From NCBI RefSeq assembly GCF_000298315.2, contig NZ_AEYE02000014.1, positions 248,001 to 312,000 on the forward strand: DNA of 64,000 nucleotides, written 5' to 3'. Every line of letters begins with the position of its first letter. The first letter of the stretch is position 1. The translations under genes were made by a program, and so were the position numbers. Source of the stretch: Rhizobium grahamii CCGE 502 (GTDB lineage: Bacteria > Pseudomonadota > Alphaproteobacteria > Rhizobiales > Rhizobiaceae). Under the pieces are notes generated by a model. That model did not search any database. It saw nothing but the letters and a program-made list of their open reading frames with translations, and had not been told where the DNA came from. Shown here piece after piece: positions 45,596-54,356 of this stretch.

Positions 45596-46975
45596 ATGGT
45601 GACATTCGACTCCCTTCGGCGCGACGACCGCTCGCCCGCCCGCGGTTGGCGGGCGATGTTGCGCAGATTTCGGTTCTATCTGCCGACAGGACTCTACGTT
45701 CGCTCGTTGCTCATCATCATTATCCCGATGGTGCTGCTGCAGTCTGTCGTTGCCGCTCTGTTCATGGAGCGCCACTGGCAGATGGTGACGCAGCGCCTCT
45801 CTGCAGCGGTCACGCGCGACATTGCGGCGGTGATCCAGATCATCGAGACCTACCCGCAGGATACGGATTATAGCGAAATCACGCGGATAGCCCGCGACCA
45901 GTTGAACCTGCAGATATCAATAGAGCCGGATGGCGATCTGCCGACGCCGCGCACCAAGCCTTTCTTCTCCATTCTCGACGGAATCCTCAGCGACGAACTC
46001 AGCGACCAGATCAAGCGCCCGTTCTGGATCGATACGTTGGGCGATTCCAACCTCGTCGAGGTCCGCATAAAGCTCGAGGACAAGATCCTCCGCGTATTGG
46101 CAAGACGCAGTTCGACCTACGCTTCCAACACTCACATCTTCATTGTCTGGATGGTCGGTGCTTCGCTGGTATTGATCGGCATATCTATTCTTTTCCTGCG
46201 CGGACAGATCCGTCCGATCCTTGCGCTTGCGAACGCGGCCGAAAGCTTCGGCAAGGGCCAGAAGGCTGACAATTTCCACCCGCGCGGAGCGGACGAGGTT
46301 CGCCGTGCCGGCCTCGCCTTCATTCTGATGCGCGAGCGCATCGAACGCCAGCTCGAGCAGCGCACGGCGATGCTGACCGGAGTGAGTCACGATCTGCGCA
46401 CGATCCTGACCCGCTTCAAGCTGCAGCTGGCGCTTGCCGGCGAAAATCCCGATCTGCACGGTCTGAACGACGACGTCAACGATATGCAGTCGATGCTTGA
46501 GGCCTACATGGCATTCGCCCGAAGCGAGGTCGAAGAGGATGTCGGCGACATGAAGCTCAGCGACCTTTTCGCGCGAGTGGAGGCAGACTTCGAACTTCAC
46601 GAGGGCAAGGAAATTACATACGCGATCGAGGGAGACGATGAGATCTCGGTTCGCCCGAACGCCTTCACGCGCCTTGTGACCAACCTCGCCTCCAATGCCC
46701 GACGTTACGCCAATACCCTGGACATCAACGCCAAGCACAGCGCCAAGTGGCTGACGATCACTTTTGATGATGATGGCCCGGGCATTCCCGAGAAGAACCG
46801 CGAGGATGTCTTCAAGCCGTTCTTCCGGCTCGACGAAGCGCGAAATCTCGATGCCTCGGGCACAGGCCTCGGCCTGGCAATCGCCCGCGACATTGCGCGA
46901 AGCCACGGCGGCAATGTCACGCTCGGCGATAGCCCTCTCGGCGGTCTGCGGGCGACCGTCCGCCTGCCCGCGTGA
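45596..46975 (+). CDS. EnvZ-type sensor histidine kinase
   Basis: This 459-residue inner-membrane kinase has a first membrane helix (about 37-56), a periplasmic sensor region (57-178), a second helix (179-201), a HAMP linker (LRGQIRPILALANAAESFGKG, 201-221), the H-box TGVSHDLRTIL with His 265, and a catalytic domain with NLASNARRYA (N-box), DDGPGIP and GTGLGLAIARDIA. All motifs for autophosphorylation are present. It is the cognate partner of the upstream response regulator by position. The stimulus is unknown; the sensor domain has no recognised fold. Confidence 0.92.
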   Translation: MVTFDSLRRDDRSPARGWRAMLRRFRFYLPTGLYVRSLLIIIIPMVLLQSVVAALFMERHWQMVTQRLSAAVTRDIAAVIQIIETYPQDTDYSEITRIARDQLNLQISIEPDGDLPTPRTKPFFSILDGILSDELSDQIKRPFWIDTLGDSNLVEVRIKLEDKILRVLARRSSTYASNTHIFIVWMVGASLVLIGISILFLRGQIRPILALANAAESFGKGQKADNFHPRGADEVRRAGLAFILMRERIERQLEQRTAMLTGVSHDLRTILTRFKLQLALAGENPDLHGLNDDVNDMQSMLEAYMAFARSEVEEDVGDMKLSDLFARVEADFELHEGKEITYAIEGDDEISVRPNAFTRLVTNLASNARRYANTLDINAKHSAKWLTITFDDDGPGIPEKNREDVFKPFFRLDEARNLDASGTGLGLAIARDIARSHGGNVTLGDSPLGGLRATVRLPA

Positions 46976-46981
46976 GGAAAG

Positions 46982-47563
46982 ATGACCATGAACACGAACT
47001 CAATGACATGGCTGAACCCGCCGCCCCGCTTCGAGATGCGCGGCGAGGATTTGCATGTATGGTCGGGATCAAAGACCGATTTCTGGCAGGGAACTTATTA
47101 CGGCTTCCATCGCGACGATGGACATTTCTTGCACCAGCAAAGACAAGGTGATTTCACCGCCGAAGTCTGCTTCTCGGGACACTACCAACATCTCTACGAC
47201 CAGGCGGGCCTCATGGTGCGGGCTGATGCGGCGCATTGGATGAAGTGCGGGATCGAATATACCGATGGCGCCATGCATTTCAGCGTCGTCGTGACCAACG
47301 GCAACTCCGATTGGTCAGCCTTCCAGGTCGACCACACATTCGAGCGCATGAGCGTGCGGGTGACCCGGAATGGCGATGCGCTGTTCATTCAATACAGGAC
47401 GGTTCGCATGGAAGACTGGCGCATGGCACGCCTTGCGTGGTTCGATCCGACATTTGCGGAGGTCGCCGTCGGGCCAGTATTCTGCTCACCGCAACGCGCA
47501 GGCTTCGAAGCGGTATTCCACGATTTCGCGCTGGCTGACCCGTTGTCGCGCGAGATCCATTGA
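46982..47563 (+). CDS. DUF1349 domain protein (concanavalin-like fold)
   Basis: This 193-residue protein matches DUF1349, a lectin/glucanase-like jelly roll. Segments include WLNPPPRFEMRGEDLHVWSG, YQHLYDQAGLMVRADAAHWM, GIEYTDGAMHFSVVVTNG and FCSPQRAGFEAVFHDFAL. There is no signal peptide, so it is probably cytoplasmic, which is usual for the family (yeast YLR053-type and bacterial relatives have no fixed role). It begins 6 bases after the kinase stop and may be in the same operon, though a functional link is not apparent. Confidence 0.87.
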   Translation: MTMNTNSMTWLNPPPRFEMRGEDLHVWSGSKTDFWQGTYYGFHRDDGHFLHQQRQGDFTAEVCFSGHYQHLYDQAGLMVRADAAHWMKCGIEYTDGAMHFSVVVTNGNSDWSAFQVDHTFERMSVRVTRNGDALFIQYRTVRMEDWRMARLAWFDPTFAEVAVGPVFCSPQRAGFEAVFHDFALADPLSREIH

Positions 47564-47905
47564 TCACATGAGCTTCTGGCCGTTTGGCACCGGCCTGTCG
47601 GTCGCAGCAAGTACGATCGCACCCGCTTCATCTCCGAAACCGAGCGTCAGGACTTCCGAGCGAACCGGACCGATCTGGCGTGGAGGGAAGTTTACCACAC
47701 CAAGAACCTGCCGACCGACAAGGCTCTCGGGCGTGTAGTGAACCGTGATCTGGGCTGACGACTTCTTGAGGCCGATTTCGGGACCGAAGTCGATCAGCAG
47801 TTTGAAAGCCGGCTTACGCGCTTCCGGAAATGGACTTGCCTCAACGATCGTACCAACGCGAATGTCGACACGCTCGAAGTCGGCATAGTTGATTTCGTCA
47901 GCCAT
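47564..47905 (-). CDS. csaA: tRNA-binding protein CsaA
   Basis: This 113-residue protein is a single EMAP-II/Arc1p-type OB fold: FERVDIRVGTIVEASPFPEA, the conserved FGPEIGLKKSSAQIT and VLGVVNFPPRQIGPVRSEV. CsaA dimers bind tRNA and show chaperone-like activity linked to protein export. ATG 47905 has GAGGAC just upstream; a longer reading overlaps proC and is rejected. It is the last gene of a YbjN-proC-csaA operon, 13 bases after the proC stop, and ends facing the DUF1349 gene. Confidence 0.92.
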   Translation of the reverse strand: MADEINYADFERVDIRVGTIVEASPFPEARKPAFKLLIDFGPEIGLKKSSAQITVHYTPESLVGRQVLGVVNFPPRQIGPVRSEVLTLGFGDEAGAIVLAATDRPVPNGQKLM

Positions 47906-47918
47906 CGTCTTGGTGTCC

Positions 47919-48737
47919 TCAGCCAGCAAGCTCTTCGGCGCGCTTGCGCGCTGCGGCAAGGGCCTTGTCGAAAAGCGGCTGCATCGCATCGTCGGCCATC
48001 AGCACGGAAAGCGCGGCAGCCGTCGTACCGCCCGGCGATGTCACGTTCTGCCGGAGCCGCGAGGCGTCGTCGGGGGACTGGTGCAAAAGCTCACCAGCCC
48101 CCGCGACTGTTTCCCGTGCAAGGCGCATGGCAAGGTCCGCCTGCAAGCCAAGTTTACGGCCTGCCTCTGCCATACACTCGACGAGATAGAACACATAGGC
48201 CGGTCCGCTACCCGACAGCGCCGTCACGGCGTCGATGTCAGCTTCAGTGGGGACCCATTCGACCGGACCGGATACACGCAAGAGAGAATGAACCTGTTCG
48301 CGCTGCGCATCAGTGACGCGCGCATTGGCAAACGCACCCGTGATACCACGACCGACCATGGCCGGGGTGTTGGGCATGGCGCGCACCATCGCGGACTCGC
48401 CGAGATGCTTTTCAAGGAACGACAGCGTCTTGCCGGCAGCCACTGAAACAACGACGGTTTCCTGCCCCACCGTTTCCTTGACCGGAGGCAGAACGGCATC
48501 AATCACCTGCGGCTTGACCGCGAGGAACAGAACGCCGGCCGTCAATCCGGCCGGGGCCGAGGTGACATGGGTCGCACCGGCATCGGTGATCGTCTTCAGC
48601 ATCTGGTCCGAGGGACCCGGGTCGATAACGACGATAGAAGAACCGGGCACGCCGTTCTTCAGCCAGCCGGAGAGCATAGCGCCCCCCATGTTGCCGGCAC
48701 CGATGAGAACGACAGGACCTGAAGCTGCGGATGACAT
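47919..48737 (-). CDS. proC: pyrroline-5-carboxylate reductase
   Basis: This 272-residue NAD(P)H enzyme makes the last step of proline synthesis. It shows the Rossmann start VVLIGAGNMGGAMLSGWL, the conserved AVKPQVIDAVL and the C-terminal signature region TVAGAGELLHQSPDDASRLRQ followed by VTSPGGTTAAAL. Length is normal. Its ATG (48735-48737) directly abuts the stop of the YbjN-type gene (48738-48740), so the two are probably translationally coupled. csaA follows 13 bases later. Confidence 0.96.
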   Translation of the reverse strand: MSSAASGPVVLIGAGNMGGAMLSGWLKNGVPGSSIVVIDPGPSDQMLKTITDAGATHVTSAPAGLTAGVLFLAVKPQVIDAVLPPVKETVGQETVVVSVAAGKTLSFLEKHLGESAMVRAMPNTPAMVGRGITGAFANARVTDAQREQVHSLLRVSGPVEWVPTEADIDAVTALSGSGPAYVFYLVECMAEAGRKLGLQADLAMRLARETVAGAGELLHQSPDDASRLRQNVTSPGGTTAAALSVLMADDAMQPLFDKALAAARKRAEELAG

Positions 48738-49238
48738 TTACGCCTCGCCGACGGTTTCGAAGAGAACCGCTTCCATCGCGCGGTTCGCATCCATGCCGGA
48801 CCAGATCACGAACTGGAAAGCTTGATAATACGCTTCGCATGTGTCCAGCGCACTAGCGAGCAGAACTTCGACCTGTCGATTCGTCGGCTCGGCACCGCCG
48901 GCAAGCAGCAGCGACTGACGGAAAATGATGACATCTTCCTGACGCCACAGATCGAAGTGTCCCATCAGCACCTGGCCATTGATTGCCGCCAAAAGCTTGG
49001 TGACTTCATTGACACGCTGTTCGGGAACCTTGACGTCGAAGGCGCAGCCCAGATGCAGCGCCTCGAATTCTTCCATCCAGGAAAAGGAAACGTGGTAGTC
49101 GGTCCACTTCCCTTCAACCGTCATCGCAATCTCGTCATCGCCCGACCGCTCGAAAGACCAGTCGTTATTGGCGGCGACGTACTCGATCATATCGACCGGG
49201 TTCGACTGACGCTCGACTTCCAATTCCATGAGGCTCAT
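48738..49238 (-). CDS. YbjN domain protein
   Basis: This 166-residue protein has the YbjN/type III secretion chaperone-like fold: NDWSFERSGDDEIAMTVEG, YHVSFSWMEEFEALHLGCAF and QEDVIIFRQSLLL. YbjN proteins in enterobacteria affect motility, stress tolerance and growth arrest by an unclear mechanism; alphaproteobacterial members often sit before proC, as here. ATG 49238 has AAGAAGGTG upstream; ATG 49229 is an alternative. It is the first gene of the operon with proC and csaA. The promoter must lie in the 390 bases upstream. Confidence 0.9.
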   Translation of the reverse strand: MSLMELEVERQSNPVDMIEYVAANNDWSFERSGDDEIAMTVEGKWTDYHVSFSWMEEFEALHLGCAFDVKVPEQRVNEVTKLLAAINGQVLMGHFDLWRQEDVIIFRQSLLLAGGAEPTNRQVEVLLASALDTCEAYYQAFQFVIWSGMDANRAMEAVLFETVGEA

Positions 49239-49414
49239 GCAGCACCTTCTTGACCGGAGTGAATGCGAACCAACTTCGTCAACGAGACACAAGGAGAACA
49301 CACGCAACAGCCGGAACCACCAACCCTGATGACCGTTGAACCGCTACCAGACTTAACGCAGTCAAACCTGCCTGGAGCTTACCAACCGCTTCGAATCATC
49401 ATTTAAAATCAGTG

Positions 49415-49420
49415 TATAAT
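49415..49420 (+). promoter_or_regulatory. extended -10 promoter element
   Basis: A consensus TATAAT (49415-49420) preceded by TG would start RNA near 49427, on the opposite strand to both flanking genes and ahead of the 20-codon ORF. The -35 region is weak, which is tolerated with an extended -10. Confidence 0.5.
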
Positions 49421-49510
49421 GGGCTAGGCGACACGCCAGCCCCTTAGCGCCGTTTTAGGGAACGGCACTGTGGAAAGCTTTTCGGATTTCCATTCAGAAG
49501 GAGGGTTTAA

Positions 49511-49573
49511 ATGACTCTGCCCATTGATCTTTTTGGCAGTGTCCACAGGTGGATAACGGCACCTGGTTTTTAG
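49511..49573 (+). CDS. 20-residue small ORF with strong ribosome site
   Basis: The reading MTLPIDLFGSVHRWITAPGF ends at TAG 49571-49573. AAGGAGGG (49498-49505) sits 5 bases before ATG 49511 and is among the best ribosome sites in the window, and a consensus TATAAT lies about 90 bases further upstream. The peptide has a short amphipathic or hydrophobic character (LPIDLFG, WITAPGF) with two basic residues. No family is recognised. It may be a true small protein, a dual-function RNA, or chance; strong initiation without a downstream gene on the same strand for about 620 bases argues against a leader peptide. Confidence 0.5.
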   Translation: MTLPIDLFGSVHRWITAPGF

Positions 49574-49579
49574 GTCGCA

Positions 49580-49613
49580 GCCGCGGCGTGTCTCATAAAG
49601 GTCACACCACGGC
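49580..49613 (-). terminator. long hairpin downstream of ubiK
   Basis: Read on the minus strand, GCCGTGGTGTG (49613-49603) pairs with CACGCCGCGGC (49590-49580), with two G-U pairs. On the plus strand the same positions are C-A mismatches, so the structure belongs to minus-strand RNA. It begins 17 bases after the ubiK stop. There is no T run. Confidence 0.45.
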
Positions 49614-49630
49614 CTGTCTTACAACGGGAA

Positions 49631-49891
49631 TTACTTGCCCTTGGCTGCAAGCTTCTCTTCAAGGGCTGCTATGCGTGCCAGCAGCGCATCGTTTTCATCA
49701 CGCGCCTTGATCGCCATCTCGCGCACGACCTCGAATTCCTCGCGCTTGACGATATCGAGTGTGTTCAGCCAGCGCTCCGCCTGCGCATTGAAGGCCGTCT
49801 CGATTTCCTTGCGCACGCCCTGGGCGGCACCGGCCGCGTCCGTCATCAGCTTGGCGAACTCGTCCATGATGCGGTTTGCTCCAGTCGTCAT
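49631..49891 (-). CDS. ubiK: UbiK family accessory factor (BMFP domain)
   Basis: This 86-residue protein is predicted to be almost entirely helical, with an N-terminal amphipathic region (RIMDEFAKLMTDAAGAAQGV) and a C-terminal coiled coil (NDALLARIAALEEKLAAKGK), the UbiK/YqiC (DUF526) plan. UbiK trimers help ubiquinone synthesis under aerobic conditions and can promote membrane fusion in vitro. ATG 49891 is set by GGGAGAAAA; longer readings run into the facing lgt promoter region. It is divergent from lgt and alone. Confidence 0.9.
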   Translation of the reverse strand: MTTGANRIMDEFAKLMTDAAGAAQGVRKEIETAFNAQAERWLNTLDIVKREEFEVVREMAIKARDENDALLARIAALEEKLAAKGK

Positions 49892-50191
49892 GGCGGTTTT
49901 CTCCCTTTGCAACATACAATTACGACCGTTAGGCCTTTCAGGGAATGAGGTAGGGCTTCGCCAGTAAGGATGCAAGCGCTTTACTCTGGATAAGCCGGTC
50001 CGCCCTTTCGCGATCGCCAACAATCGACTTGACCGCTTTTGATCGCAGCGCCATCTTCCGCCCACATCGAGCTTGGCGCGCCTTCAGAAAGTCGCAAAGG
50101 ACGCCTTGAACAGAACCGCGTCAGACGCCCGATTCCATACCTCGGGCTTGCGCCAGCGAATGGGAAACCCTTGCCGACAGTAGCCAATCTC

Positions 50192-51052
50192 ATGGCGATC
50201 ATGCCGTTCCCCGAGATCGATCCGATCGCCTTTTCGCTCGGCCCCCTCTCAATTCACTGGTACGGACTTGCCTATGTCGCCGGCATCATGCTCGGCTGGT
50301 ACTATGCGCGTCAGATCGCTGGAAACAACAAGCTGTGGCCGGGCGATGTTTCGCCTATCACCAAGGTTCAGCTCGACGATTTCATCATCTGGGTCGCGCT
50401 CGGCATCGTTCTCGGAGGCCGCATCGGCTATATCCTCTTCTACGATATGCCGGCGGTGATCGAGAACCCGATCCGCGCGATCCAGATATGGAACGGCGGC
50501 ATGTCGTTCCATGGCGGACTGATGGGCACCACCATCGCCATGGCGATCTTCGCCCGTCGCAACAGCGTACCGATCTGGAGCCTATTCGATATCGTGGCAG
50601 CGGTCGTGCCGATTGGCCTGTTCTGCGGCCGCATCGCCAACTTCATCAATGGTGAATTGTGGGGTCGCCTGACGGATGCGCCCTGGGGCATGGTTTTCTG
50701 CAACCAATACATCGAGAGGAACAATGGCTATTGCCCTGGCGGCGACTTCGTTCGCCACCCGAGCCAGCTATATGAAGCCGGCCTGGAAGGCATCGTGCTC
50801 CTGCTCGTGCTTGCTGTTCTGATTTACGGTTTCCGCGCCCTGAAGAGCCCTGGCTTCATCACCGGCGTCTTCGTCTGCGGCTACGCGCTCTCTCGCATTT
50901 TCGTCGAATTCTTCCGTGAACCGGATGCACAGCTGGGCTACCTGCTGGGCACCAATTGGCTGACCATGGGCATGGTGCTTTCCACGCCGATGGTTCTGCT
51001 GGGAATCTGGGCCATGCTTCGCGCTCGCCGTCAGGCTGCCCTGCAGCACTGA
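50192..51052 (+). CDS. lgt: prolipoprotein diacylglyceryl transferase
   Basis: This 286-residue inner-membrane enzyme transfers diacylglycerol from phosphatidylglycerol to the lipobox Cys of prolipoproteins. Seven membrane helices are seen. The signature region is [19 protein letters not shown] and the N-terminal [18 protein letters not shown] is family-typical. ATG 50192 ([10 protein letters not shown]) is chosen, with ATG 50201 and TTG 50171 as alternatives; no strong ribosome site separates them. It is the first gene of a run (lgt, midA-like, pgeF, M24 peptidase) with short spacings. The window encodes at least two candidate lipoprotein substrates downstream. Confidence 0.95.
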   Translation: MAIMPFPEIDPIAFSLGPLSIHWYGLAYVAGIMLGWYYARQIAGNNKLWPGDVSPITKVQLDDFIIWVALGIVLGGRIGYILFYDMPAVIENPIRAIQIWNGGMSFHGGLMGTTIAMAIFARRNSVPIWSLFDIVAAVVPIGLFCGRIANFINGELWGRLTDAPWGMVFCNQYIERNNGYCPGGDFVRHPSQLYEAGLEGIVLLLVLAVLIYGFRALKSPGFITGVFVCGYALSRIFVEFFREPDAQLGYLLGTNWLTMGMVLSTPMVLLGIWAMLRARRQAALQH

Positions 51053-51077
51053 CCGCAGCTGGACAAGAGGGGGATCC

Positions 51078-52178
51078 ATGAGCACCGCGCTCGGTGAGAA
51101 GATCAAGGCCATCATAGAGGCGAACGGCCCGATCAGCGTCACGGACTTTTTCTCGCTGTGCCTCGCCGATCCCGAATATGGGTATTACAGGACCCGCGAG
51201 CCTTTCGGGCGCTCGGGCGACTTCGTGACCGCGCCGGAGGTCAGCCAGCTTTTTGGCGAAATGATCGGCGTCTTCGTTGTCCATGCCTGGCAGCGCCACG
51301 GAACGCCTGCCGGTGTCCGCCTCGTCGAGATCGGCCCCGGTCGCGGCACCATGATGTCGGATATGCTGCGCGTCATCTTCCGCATCGCGCCGCCGCTTTT
51401 CGAGGACATGACGGTGCACCTCGTCGAAACGAGCGAGCGCCTGCGCGATATCCAACGAGAAACGCTGGCGTCTCATGGCGACAAGGTCAATTGGCATCAG
51501 GGTTTCGATGAGGTGCCGCCGGGATTTGCGCTCATCGCGGCGAATGAGTTGTTCGATGCGATCCCGATCCGTCAGTTCGTGAGAACGCCGGCGGGCTTCC
51601 GTGAAAGAATGGTCGGCATCGACGCCGCGGGCGAACTAACGTTCGGCGCCGGCGTGGCTGGGATCGATTCCAGCCTCCTGCCATGGCCGGAAGAGGACGT
51701 GCTTCCGGGAACAGTGTTTGAAGTCTCGCCGGCTCGCCAGTCGGTGATGATTGCGATCTGCGATCGGTTGAAGGCATTTGGCGGAACCGCTGTCGCCATC
51801 GACTACGGACACCTTGTGAGCGGCTACGGCGATACGCTGCAAGCAGTGCGCATGCACGAGTATGATCCACCGTTGGCGAATCCGGGCGAAGCGGACCTGA
51901 CGAGCCACGTCGACTTTCAGGCACTGGCACAAGCCGCTGCTTCCGCCGGTGTTCACCTGAACGGTATGGTGCATCAAGGCGACTTTCTCGTCGGCCTCGG
52001 CATTCTCGATCGCGCAGCCGCCCTTGGCCGTGACCGTGAGGCACATACGCGACAGATTATCCAGGCAGCAGTCGATCGACTGGCCGGCGAAGGTGAAGGG
52101 CGCATGGGCGAACTCTTCAAGGTCCTGGCGGTCTCCGACCCGGCCGTGGATTTGATGCCTTTCCGTTCTGTGGATTGA
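51078..52178 (+). CDS. SAM-dependent methyltransferase of the MidA/NDUFAF7 family
   Basis: This 366-residue protein matches the DUF185/MidA family. The SAM-binding motif VRLVEIGPGRGTMMSDML follows the signature PEYGYYRTREPFGRSGDFVTAPEVSQLFGE region (positions about 32-60), and ALIAANELFDAIPIRQFV is the conserved catalytic-side segment. Its mitochondrial relative NDUFAF7 methylates an arginine of a complex I subunit, and a similar role for bacterial complex I is plausible. It starts 25 bases after lgt behind AAGAGGGGGATCC, so cotranscription is likely. Confidence 0.92.
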   Translation: MSTALGEKIKAIIEANGPISVTDFFSLCLADPEYGYYRTREPFGRSGDFVTAPEVSQLFGEMIGVFVVHAWQRHGTPAGVRLVEIGPGRGTMMSDMLRVIFRIAPPLFEDMTVHLVETSERLRDIQRETLASHGDKVNWHQGFDEVPPGFALIAANELFDAIPIRQFVRTPAGFRERMVGIDAAGELTFGAGVAGIDSSLLPWPEEDVLPGTVFEVSPARQSVMIAICDRLKAFGGTAVAIDYGHLVSGYGDTLQAVRMHEYDPPLANPGEADLTSHVDFQALAQAAASAGVHLNGMVHQGDFLVGLGILDRAAALGRDREAHTRQIIQAAVDRLAGEGEGRMGELFKVLAVSDPAVDLMPFRSVD

Positions 52179-52268
52179 CAGCGCGAGCGCCGCTGGGCCA
52201 ACATTCAGCACAACCGACTAGGTCTCGCCATCGAGCAATGCGCACAACAATCAATCTTGGAATTTCGA

Positions 52269-53063
52269 ATGAATGAAGCAGCATCTCCGGCACCGATCCA
52301 AAGCGCGCTGCTGAAAGAGGCAACCGGTGACGCCATTCTCCATGGCTATTTCACCCGGCAGGGCGGCGTCTCGGATGGCATTTATCGCGGCTTGAACGTC
52401 GGCCTTGGCTCAAATGATGAGCGCGTGAAGGTCCAGGAAAACCGCCGCCGCGTGGCAAACTGGTTTGAGTTGCCGGTCGAGCGTCTCGCTACCGTGCACC
52501 AGGTCCATTCGCCCGACGTCGTCATCGTCGATAAGGATTATGACGGCGCCCGCCCGGCAGCAGATGCGCTGGTAACGGCAACTCCGGGCATAGCGCTTGG
52601 GGTGCTGGCAGCCGATTGCGGACCTATTCTCTTCGCCGATCCGCAAAACGGCGTTATCGGCGCCGCGCATGCCGGTTGGAAAGGCGCCCTTACCGGCGTG
52701 CTGGAGAACACCATCGACGCCATGGTCCAACTGGGCGCGAAGCGGGACGCAATTGTTGCCTGCCTTGGCCCGTCGATCAGCCAGGCGAGCTATGAGGTTG
52801 GCCCGGAATTCGTGGAGCGCTTTGTCGTGCAGGATCCAACGTACGAGCGCTACTTCGAACCCTCCGAAAAGCCGGGCCACGCGATGTTCGACCTGCAGGC
52901 CCTCACCGTCGATCGACTGCGCGCCACTGGCGTCCGGGCCGAGAGCTTAGGTCTCTGCACTTATCCGGACGCCGAACGTTTCTTCTCGTATCGGCGGACC
53001 ACACATAATAAGGAGCCGGACTACGGCCGGCAGATTTCAGCAATCGCAATCAGGGAGATTTGA
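52269..53063 (+). CDS. pgeF: PgeF/YfiH-type laccase-domain protein
   Basis: This 264-residue protein belongs to the YfiH (multicopper polyphenol oxidase domain) family. It was long called laccase, but is now regarded as a purine nucleoside phosphorylase/adenosine deaminase or a peptidoglycan-editing factor. The zinc-site residues are visible in VHQVHSPDVV, ADCGPILFAD and AAHAGWKGAL, with CLGPSISQASYEVG. ATG 52269 is chosen over TTG 52257; both have weak ribosome sites. It lies 90 bases after the MidA gene, and its stop is 6 bases before the M24 peptidase start. Confidence 0.92.
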   Translation: MNEAASPAPIQSALLKEATGDAILHGYFTRQGGVSDGIYRGLNVGLGSNDERVKVQENRRRVANWFELPVERLATVHQVHSPDVVIVDKDYDGARPAADALVTATPGIALGVLAADCGPILFADPQNGVIGAAHAGWKGALTGVLENTIDAMVQLGAKRDAIVACLGPSISQASYEVGPEFVERFVVQDPTYERYFEPSEKPGHAMFDLQALTVDRLRATGVRAESLGLCTYPDAERFFSYRRTTHNKEPDYGRQISAIAIREI

Positions 53064-53068
53064 GCGGC

Positions 53069-54220
53069 ATGGCCCTGCACTTCGACAGACCCGAATTCGC
53101 CGTCCGCCTCGCGCGTCTGACTGACAAAATGCGCGAAGAGAAACTGGATGCCCTGCTGCTCTTCGCCCAGGAAAGCATGTACTGGCTGACCGGATACGAT
53201 ACCTTCGGCTACTGCTTCTTCCAGACCCTTGTCGTCAAGTCCGACGGGACGATGGCCCTGCTCACCCGCTCCGCCGATCTGCGTCAGGCCAAGCACACCT
53301 CAATCTTGGAAAACGTCCACATCTGGGTCGACCGCGTGAATGCCGACCCGACCGTCGACCTCCGGAACCTGCTGGTCGAGATGGATCTGCTCGGCGCCAG
53401 AATCGGTGTCGAATACGATACGCATGGCATGACCGGCCGCGTTGCCCGAATGCTGGATGCGCAACTGACGTCCTTCGGCCAGATCGTCGACGCATCCTAT
53501 CTCGTCAGCCGCCTGAGACTGGTCAAGAGCCCGGCCGAGGTGGCCTATGTGGAACGCGCCGCAGTGCTCGCCGACGATGCTCTCGATGCGGCGCTCGGGC
53601 TGGCCAAGCCCGGCGCTGACGAAGCGGACATTCTCGCTGCCATGCAAGGCGCGGTCTTTACTGGCGGCGGCGACTATCCCGCCAACGAGTTCATTGTCGG
53701 ATCCGCCGAGGATGCGCTGCTCTGCCGCTACAAGGCCGGTCGACGCAAGCTCGACGCGAACGATCAGCTGACGCTCGAATGGGCTGGTACATTTGCGCAC
53801 TATCATGCAGGAATGATGCGCACTGTCGTCATCGGCGAGCCGAGCTACCGCCATCGCGAGCTCTACAATGCCTGCTTTGAGACGATCCAGGCGATCGAGA
53901 CGGTACTGAAGCCGAGCTACAGCTTCGGCGATGTCTTCGATAAGCATGCGAAAATCATGGATGAGCGCGGCCTATCGCGCCATCGCCTCAATGCCTGCGG
54001 CTATTCACTCGGCGCCCGTTTCTCGCCGTCCTGGATGGAGCACCAGATGTTCCATGTCGGCAATCCGCAAGCGATCGAGCCTAATATGTCGCTCTTCGTG
54101 CACATGATCATCATGGATTCCGACACTGGCACGGCGATGACTCTCGGGCAGACCTATCTGACGACCGACGACGCACCCCGCGCGCTTTCCCGTCACTCGC
54201 TAGACTTCATCAACGTCTAG
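53069..54220 (+). CDS. M24 family Xaa-Pro-type metallopeptidase
   Basis: This 383-residue protein has a creatinase-like N-terminal domain (LDALLLFAQESMYWLTGYDTFG) and a pita-bread C-terminal domain. ATG 53069 has GGGAG 11 bases upstream; an in-frame TTG 53060 overlapping pgeF is the alternative. The usual metal ligands are partly unclear: TLEWAGTFAHYHAGMMRTVV occupies the position of the first Asp pair, and HQMFHVGNPQAIEPNMSLFV that of the His/Glu ligands. The DxxNxxxD-type pair is not evident, so it may be a non-canonical or inactive member, or a creatinase-like hydrolase. It ends the lgt gene run. Confidence 0.85.
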   Translation: MALHFDRPEFAVRLARLTDKMREEKLDALLLFAQESMYWLTGYDTFGYCFFQTLVVKSDGTMALLTRSADLRQAKHTSILENVHIWVDRVNADPTVDLRNLLVEMDLLGARIGVEYDTHGMTGRVARMLDAQLTSFGQIVDASYLVSRLRLVKSPAEVAYVERAAVLADDALDAALGLAKPGADEADILAAMQGAVFTGGGDYPANEFIVGSAEDALLCRYKAGRRKLDANDQLTLEWAGTFAHYHAGMMRTVVIGEPSYRHRELYNACFETIQAIETVLKPSYSFGDVFDKHAKIMDERGLSRHRLNACGYSLGARFSPSWMEHQMFHVGNPQAIEPNMSLFVHMIIMDSDTGTAMTLGQTYLTTDDAPRALSRHSLDFINV

Positions 54221-54356
54221 GCGGGAGACGGAGAAGCGTGGACAGCTCAGAGAGCCAGTCATCCTAATCCGGCGCAAACCATTGCGGACAAGAATCCGGA
54301 ATTGACACAGACCGGCGCCGGCCTTCATAAAGTGCACGGGGCCCGCACTGGGAAGG

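Larger units (their letters stand above)
49239..49630. other. gene-poor stretch with promoter-like, small-ORF and hairpin signals
   Basis: These 392 bases lie upstream of the YbjN gene and downstream of ubiK, both on the minus strand. On the plus strand they hold TGTATAAT (extended -10 at 49413-49420) and a 20-codon ORF with a very strong ribosome site. On the minus strand 49580-49613 form a long hairpin after ubiK. No tRNA-like cloverleaf is seen. Confidence 0.5.

Noticed and set aside
49239-49500. Possible tRNA or housekeeping RNA in the gap upstream of ybjN
   Set aside because: I looked for a T-loop and an acceptor stem; only TTCGAATC-like letters occur, without matching stems.
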